Assembly: GCA_041621405.1 (NCBI GenBank)
Contig: JBFKAV010000134.1
Coordinates: 1-9,353, forward strand
Length of the DNA: 9,353 nt
Source of the DNA: JBFKAV01 sp041621405
Lineage (GTDB): Bacteria; Pseudomonadota; Alphaproteobacteria; Rhodobacterales; Rhodobacteraceae
Direction: 5' to 3'
Part shown: positions 6,963-9,353 of the stretch, one piece after another
How the letters are laid out: every line of letters starts with the position of its first letter
How positions within the stretch are numbered: the stretch's first letter is position 1
Translations under genes and position numbers: made by a program
Notes under the pieces: model-generated
Seen by the model: only the letters and a program-made list of their open reading frames with translations
The model's database searches: none
What the model was told of the DNA's origin: nothing

Positions 6963-8065
6963 GGGTAGACCGCCACGGGCTGCCCAAGCGCGTCTTCGTC
7001 GGGATGGACGCCGAGGCCCGGCGCCTCGGGCAGGCTGAGGTGGCCGGCCTCGTTCCGGGGACCGCGGCCGCCGGCGATGTCGACCGTGATCATGTCCTGA
7101 CAGGCCCAGACGCCGAGCAGGTTGCGGTCGGGAACCGTGGCGGCGAGATGCAGCGCCTCGGCATCGGCCAGGACCGAGCCGCCGGTGGCCATCACGAACA
7201 TGTCGATGCCGTGCGCCAACGCGATGTCGCGCATCCGCGCCGCCCTGGTCAGCCCGCCGACGCGGTTGAGCTTGATGCCGAAGACCTCGGCCAGGCCGTC
7301 CCGGGCGATCCGCGCCGCGTCCTGCAGGGTGACGAGGCTCTCGTCGACGCTGACCGGGGCCGCGTGCTTCGCGCGGATCGCGGCGATGTCTTCGAGCGTC
7401 TCGCCGGGCTGCTCGAACATGACGCAGAGATCCTCGGTCGCCTGCATCACCTGCAGCGCCTGCTGCCGGGTCCAGCCGCGGTTGACGTCGTAGAGGATGC
7501 GCTCGCCGTCGCGCCTCAGCGCCTCGACGTCGCGGATCCGAGCGATGTCGCGGGCGACGTCGCCGCCGATCTTGACCGAATGCACCACGTAGCCGCGCGC
7601 CCGGTAGCGGTCGAGCGCCTCGCGTGTCTCCTCGATGGTCTTGGCGCCGACGGACGAGGCGATGGGCGCGGGCGTCCGGCTGCCGCCGCCCATCAGGTCG
7701 GCGATCGGCAGGCCCGCGGCCTGCCCGGCGATGTCCCATGAGGCCATGTCGACCGGCGCCTTGGCATAGAGATGGCCGGGGAGTGCCAGGTCCATCGCCC
7801 GCTCGACCTCCAGGAGCTTTCGCGGATCGAGGCCGATCAGGAAGGGCGCCATCGTCTCGAGCCCGGCGCGAATGCCCGGTCCGTGAGCCGCCACGTAGGT
7901 GTGCCCCCAGGGCGTGCCCTCGCCCCAGCCCACGAGGCCTGCGTCGGTCTCGATCTTCACCAGCGTGGCGTCGAGCACCTCGAACTTCAGCCGACCGCCG
8001 GAGAGCCAGTAAGGATGCTCGAGCGGCAGGTTGACCCGGTAGACGCTGATGCGGGTGATCTTCAC
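6959..8065 (-). CDS. Mandelate racemase/muconate lactonizing-type enzyme of unassigned substrate
   Basis: This second enolase-superfamily protein has 368 residues and is a diverged paralogue of the next gene. The capping domain covers 1 to about 125; its 50s loop, GWGEGTPWGHTYVAAHG (46-62), helps choose substrate and differs from the neighbour's. Metal ligands are D193 (YDVNRGW), E218 (FEQPGET) and D241 (VDESLVT). Catalytic lysines are K165 (SVKIGGD) and K265 (IKLNRVGG). The first position of K-x-K is S163. In place of the neighbour's EDTWGSD the barrel ends with MATGGSVLAD (292-301). Two lysines across the site fit a 1,1-proton transfer, such as epimerisation of an amino-acid derivative, but dehydration is not excluded. 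Some wording recalls hydroxyproline-betaine epimerases without matching them closely. The start is GTG at 8065, overlapping the dehydrogenase stop as GTGA and giving the family N terminus MKITRISVYR. An ATGA overlap joins it to the following gene. Confidence 0.86.
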   Translation of the reverse strand: MKITRISVYRVNLPLEHPYWLSGGRLKFEVLDATLVKIETDAGLVGWGEGTPWGHTYVAAHGPGIRAGLETMAPFLIGLDPRKLLEVERAMDLALPGHLYAKAPVDMASWDIAGQAAGLPIADLMGGGSRTPAPIASSVGAKTIEETREALDRYRARGYVVHSVKIGGDVARDIARIRDVEALRRDGERILYDVNRGWTRQQALQVMQATEDLCVMFEQPGETLEDIAAIRAKHAAPVSVDESLVTLQDAARIARDGLAEVFGIKLNRVGGLTRAARMRDIALAHGIDMFVMATGGSVLADAEALHLAATVPDRNLLGVWACQDMITVDIAGGRGPRNEAGHLSLPEAPGLGVHPDEDALGQPVAVYP

Positions 8066-9126
8066 GGGGTCACCACGATGTTGCCGACGTGCTTCTTGTC
8101 GATGAACGCCTGCTGCGCCTCGCGCAGCTCGGAAAGCGGGTAGGTCGCCGCGAGCGCCGGCCGGATCTCGCCCGCCTCGATGTAGCGCACGAGGTTCGGC
8201 ATCACCTCGGGGCCGATCACGGTTGAACCGGTGAAGGTCAGGTCGCGCAGGTAGAGGGTGCGCAGGTCGAGCTCCACGACCGGCCCGGCGATGGCGCCCG
8301 AGCAGGTGTACCGCCCGCCGCGCGCCAGGATGTCGATGAGCTGGGGCCAGTAAGGTCCGCCGACGATGTCGGCCACAACGGTGACCTTCTCGTCGCCAAG
8401 CGCCGCCCGCAGGTTCCCCGGCGCGCGCGGCAGGATGCGGTCGGGGCCGAGCTTCGCCACTTCGCCATGCTTGGCCTCCGAGGCCATGGCGATCACCCGC
8501 GCTCCGCGCCGCCTGGCGAGCTGCACCAGCGCGCCGCCGACGCCGCCCGAGGCGCCGGGGACGAGCACGGTGTCGGCCGCCGTGACCTCCGCCCGGGTCA
8601 GCATCCCCTCGGCAGTGGAGTAGGAGCAGGAGAAGGTGGCGAGCTCGGCATCCGTGAGCTCCGAGCGCACCGCGAGCGCGTTCCGCGCCGGGATCGTGCA
8701 GTACTCGGCGAAGCCGCCGTCGCACTCGGAACCGAAATAGCCCGTCTTCTCCTTGTTCTCGGGATCGGCGGGGTCGCGCAGCCAGTTGTCGGTGATCACC
8801 CGCTCGCCGATCCGGGCCTCGTCGACGCCCTTGCCCACGCCGACGATCCGCCCGCAGGCATCGGCGCCCTGGATGCGCGGGAATGCGATCGGCGCTCCGC
8901 CCCAGGAGGGGTCCTCCTCGCCAACCTTGGCGTGGCCGCCGCCGCTGGTCGCCTCGCTGACCGCCTTGGAGTACCAGCCGGTGCGGGTGTTGACGTCGGT
9001 GTTGTTGAGCCCGCAGGCGCCGACCTCGATCAGCACCTCGCCGGGGTCAGGCTCGGGGCGCGGCCAGTCTTCGTGCCAGACGTACTTTTCGAGGCCGCCA
9101 TGGCCGGTCAGCACCATCGCCTTCAT
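8062..9126 (-). CDS. MDR-family dehydrogenase, quinone-oxidoreductase-like, probably without catalytic zinc
   Basis: This 354-residue medium-chain dehydrogenase/reductase probably uses NAD(P)H. Its N-terminal GroES-like domain is followed by a Rossmann fold with LVPGASGGVGGALVQLARR at 188-206. The segment ACGLNNTDVNTRTGWY (37-52) follows the quinone-oxidoreductase pattern (N-x-x-D...R-x-G-x-Y). The cysteine that holds catalytic zinc in alcohol dehydrogenases is Asn41, the usual GHE is GAD (87-89), and the four-cysteine structural-zinc lobe is absent. It is therefore probably a zinc-free reductase or dehydrogenase. A polar insert at about 53-80 is longer than in simple quinone reductases. ATG at 9126 is preferred because GAGGA lies five bases upstream and the family starts MKA; ATG at 9138 overlaps the previous stop (ATGA) and adds four residues. 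Its 3' end overlaps the next gene by four bases. The substrate is unknown. Confidence 0.83.
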   Translation of the reverse strand: MKAMVLTGHGGLEKYVWHEDWPRPEPDPGEVLIEVGACGLNNTDVNTRTGWYSKAVSEATSGGGHAKVGEEDPSWGGAPIAFPRIQGADACGRIVGVGKGVDEARIGERVITDNWLRDPADPENKEKTGYFGSECDGGFAEYCTIPARNALAVRSELTDAELATFSCSYSTAEGMLTRAEVTAADTVLVPGASGGVGGALVQLARRRGARVIAMASEAKHGEVAKLGPDRILPRAPGNLRAALGDEKVTVVADIVGGPYWPQLIDILARGGRYTCSGAIAGPVVELDLRTLYLRDLTFTGSTVIGPEVMPNLVRYIEAGEIRPALAATYPLSELREAQQAFIDKKHVGNIVVTP

Positions 9127-9131
9127 CGTCG

Positions 9132-9136
9132 TCCTC
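9132..9136 (-). promoter_or_regulatory. Shine-Dalgarno sequence favouring the inner dehydrogenase start
   Basis: Reading on the minus strand, GAGGA lies five bases before the ATG at 9126. It overlaps the stop of the upstream gene and the outer ATG at 9138. The outer ATG has only a GGAGG about ten bases upstream, a long spacing. This site is the reason for choosing the inner start of the MDR dehydrogenase, though both starts may be used. Confidence 0.5.
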
Positions 9137-9353
9137 ATTCCGCGGCCACCTCCCTGACCTCGGTGCGGGGTAGCAGGTTTTTCGGATCGTAGGCAGGCTC
9201 TCCCAGCACCCGCGCCCGGCGTGGCTCGCCCATGATCAGGACCTCGAGCTCGGTCCCGGGAGCGGCGAAGTCGGGCTTCACGTAGGCGAACGCGAGGAGC
9301 TTGCCGACCCTGTGGCCGAAGGCGATGGAGCTGACGGTGCCAACCTGGCGGCC
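9135..9353 (-). CDS. C-terminal end of a GcvT-type protein, probably a dimethylglycine/sarcosine dehydrogenase-like flavoenzyme (5' end outside window)
   Basis: Only the last 72 residues are present. They read as the C-terminal barrel of the aminomethyltransferase (GCV_T_C) fold: GTVSSIAFGHRVGKLLAFAY, then VKPDFAAPGTELEV, then GEPRRARVLGEPAYDP. This ending is shared by glycine-cleavage T protein, by DMSP demethylase, and by the fused FAD-oxidoreductase/GcvT proteins that demethylate dimethylglycine, sarcosine and related N-methyl compounds while passing one-carbon units to tetrahydrofolate. The GHRVGK, AYVKP and ARVLxEPxYDP wording fits the fused demethylating dehydrogenases best, and so does the catabolic context. 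The FAD domain would lie beyond the right edge and cannot be checked. Its TGA overlaps an in-frame ATG of the next gene (ATGA), so it is the upstream member of the operon seen here. Confidence 0.78.
   Translation of the reverse strand, partial: GRQVGTVSSIAFGHRVGKLLAFAYVKPDFAAPGTELEVLIMGEPRRARVLGEPAYDPKNLLPRTEVREVAAE

Noticed and set aside
6045..6968. Long plus-strand frames opposite the two enolase-superfamily genes (also 7004-7741)
   Set aside because: They are complements of intact, motif-bearing genes, and their compositions are typical of antisense GC-rich frames.
5910..7040. Similar DNA near 5910-5960 and 7010-7050 as a direct repeat
   Set aside because: It encodes the conserved C-terminal motif P-E-x-P-G-L-G-V of the two paralogous enzymes, so it reflects protein homology and not a repeat element.

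Overview
The window is a high-GC stretch of bacterial chromosome with two blocks of genes pointing at each other. The organism is probably an alphaproteobacterium of the Rhodobacterales. That assignment rests on the order rpsA, ihfB, lapA, trpF, trpB, on the wording of the S1, IHF-beta and TrpB proteins, and on overlapping, GC-rich coding. No database search was possible.

Plus-strand housekeeping block (1-4559). It begins inside rpsA (ribosomal protein S1, 5' end outside the window), which ends in a strong GC-rich hairpin. A 278-base gap follows and carries a possible promoter. Then come ihfB (integration host factor beta), a small two-helix membrane protein with a LapA domain, trpF (phosphoribosylanthranilate isomerase), a small GNAT acetyltransferase, and trpB (tryptophan synthase beta). 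From ihfB on, the genes overlap or nearly touch (1-nt overlap, 10-nt gap, 4-nt overlap, 16-nt gap), so they are probably co-transcribed. The GNAT gene sits between two steps of tryptophan synthesis and starts with TTG. trpA is not in the window.

Minus-strand accessory block (4573-9353). Read in its own direction it encodes: the C-terminal tail of a GcvT-type protein, most likely a dimethylglycine/sarcosine dehydrogenase-like flavoenzyme; a quinone-oxidoreductase-like MDR dehydrogenase; two different enolase-superfamily (mandelate racemase/muconate lactonizing) enzymes in tandem; and a class III PLP enzyme of the glutamate-1-semialdehyde aminomutase-like group. Every junction contains a 4-nt NTGA stop/start overlap, so this is very likely one operon whose promoter lies beyond the right edge. 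The second enolase-superfamily enzyme resembles cis-3-hydroxy-L-proline dehydratases. The block therefore looks like a catabolic pathway for an N-methylated or hydroxylated amino/imino acid. The actual substrate cannot be fixed from sequence and is the main open question.

The two blocks converge with only 13 bases between the stop codons at 4559 and 4573. I saw no tRNA, rRNA, CRISPR array, insertion sequence or phage gene, and there is no gene-free stretch longer than 300 bases.
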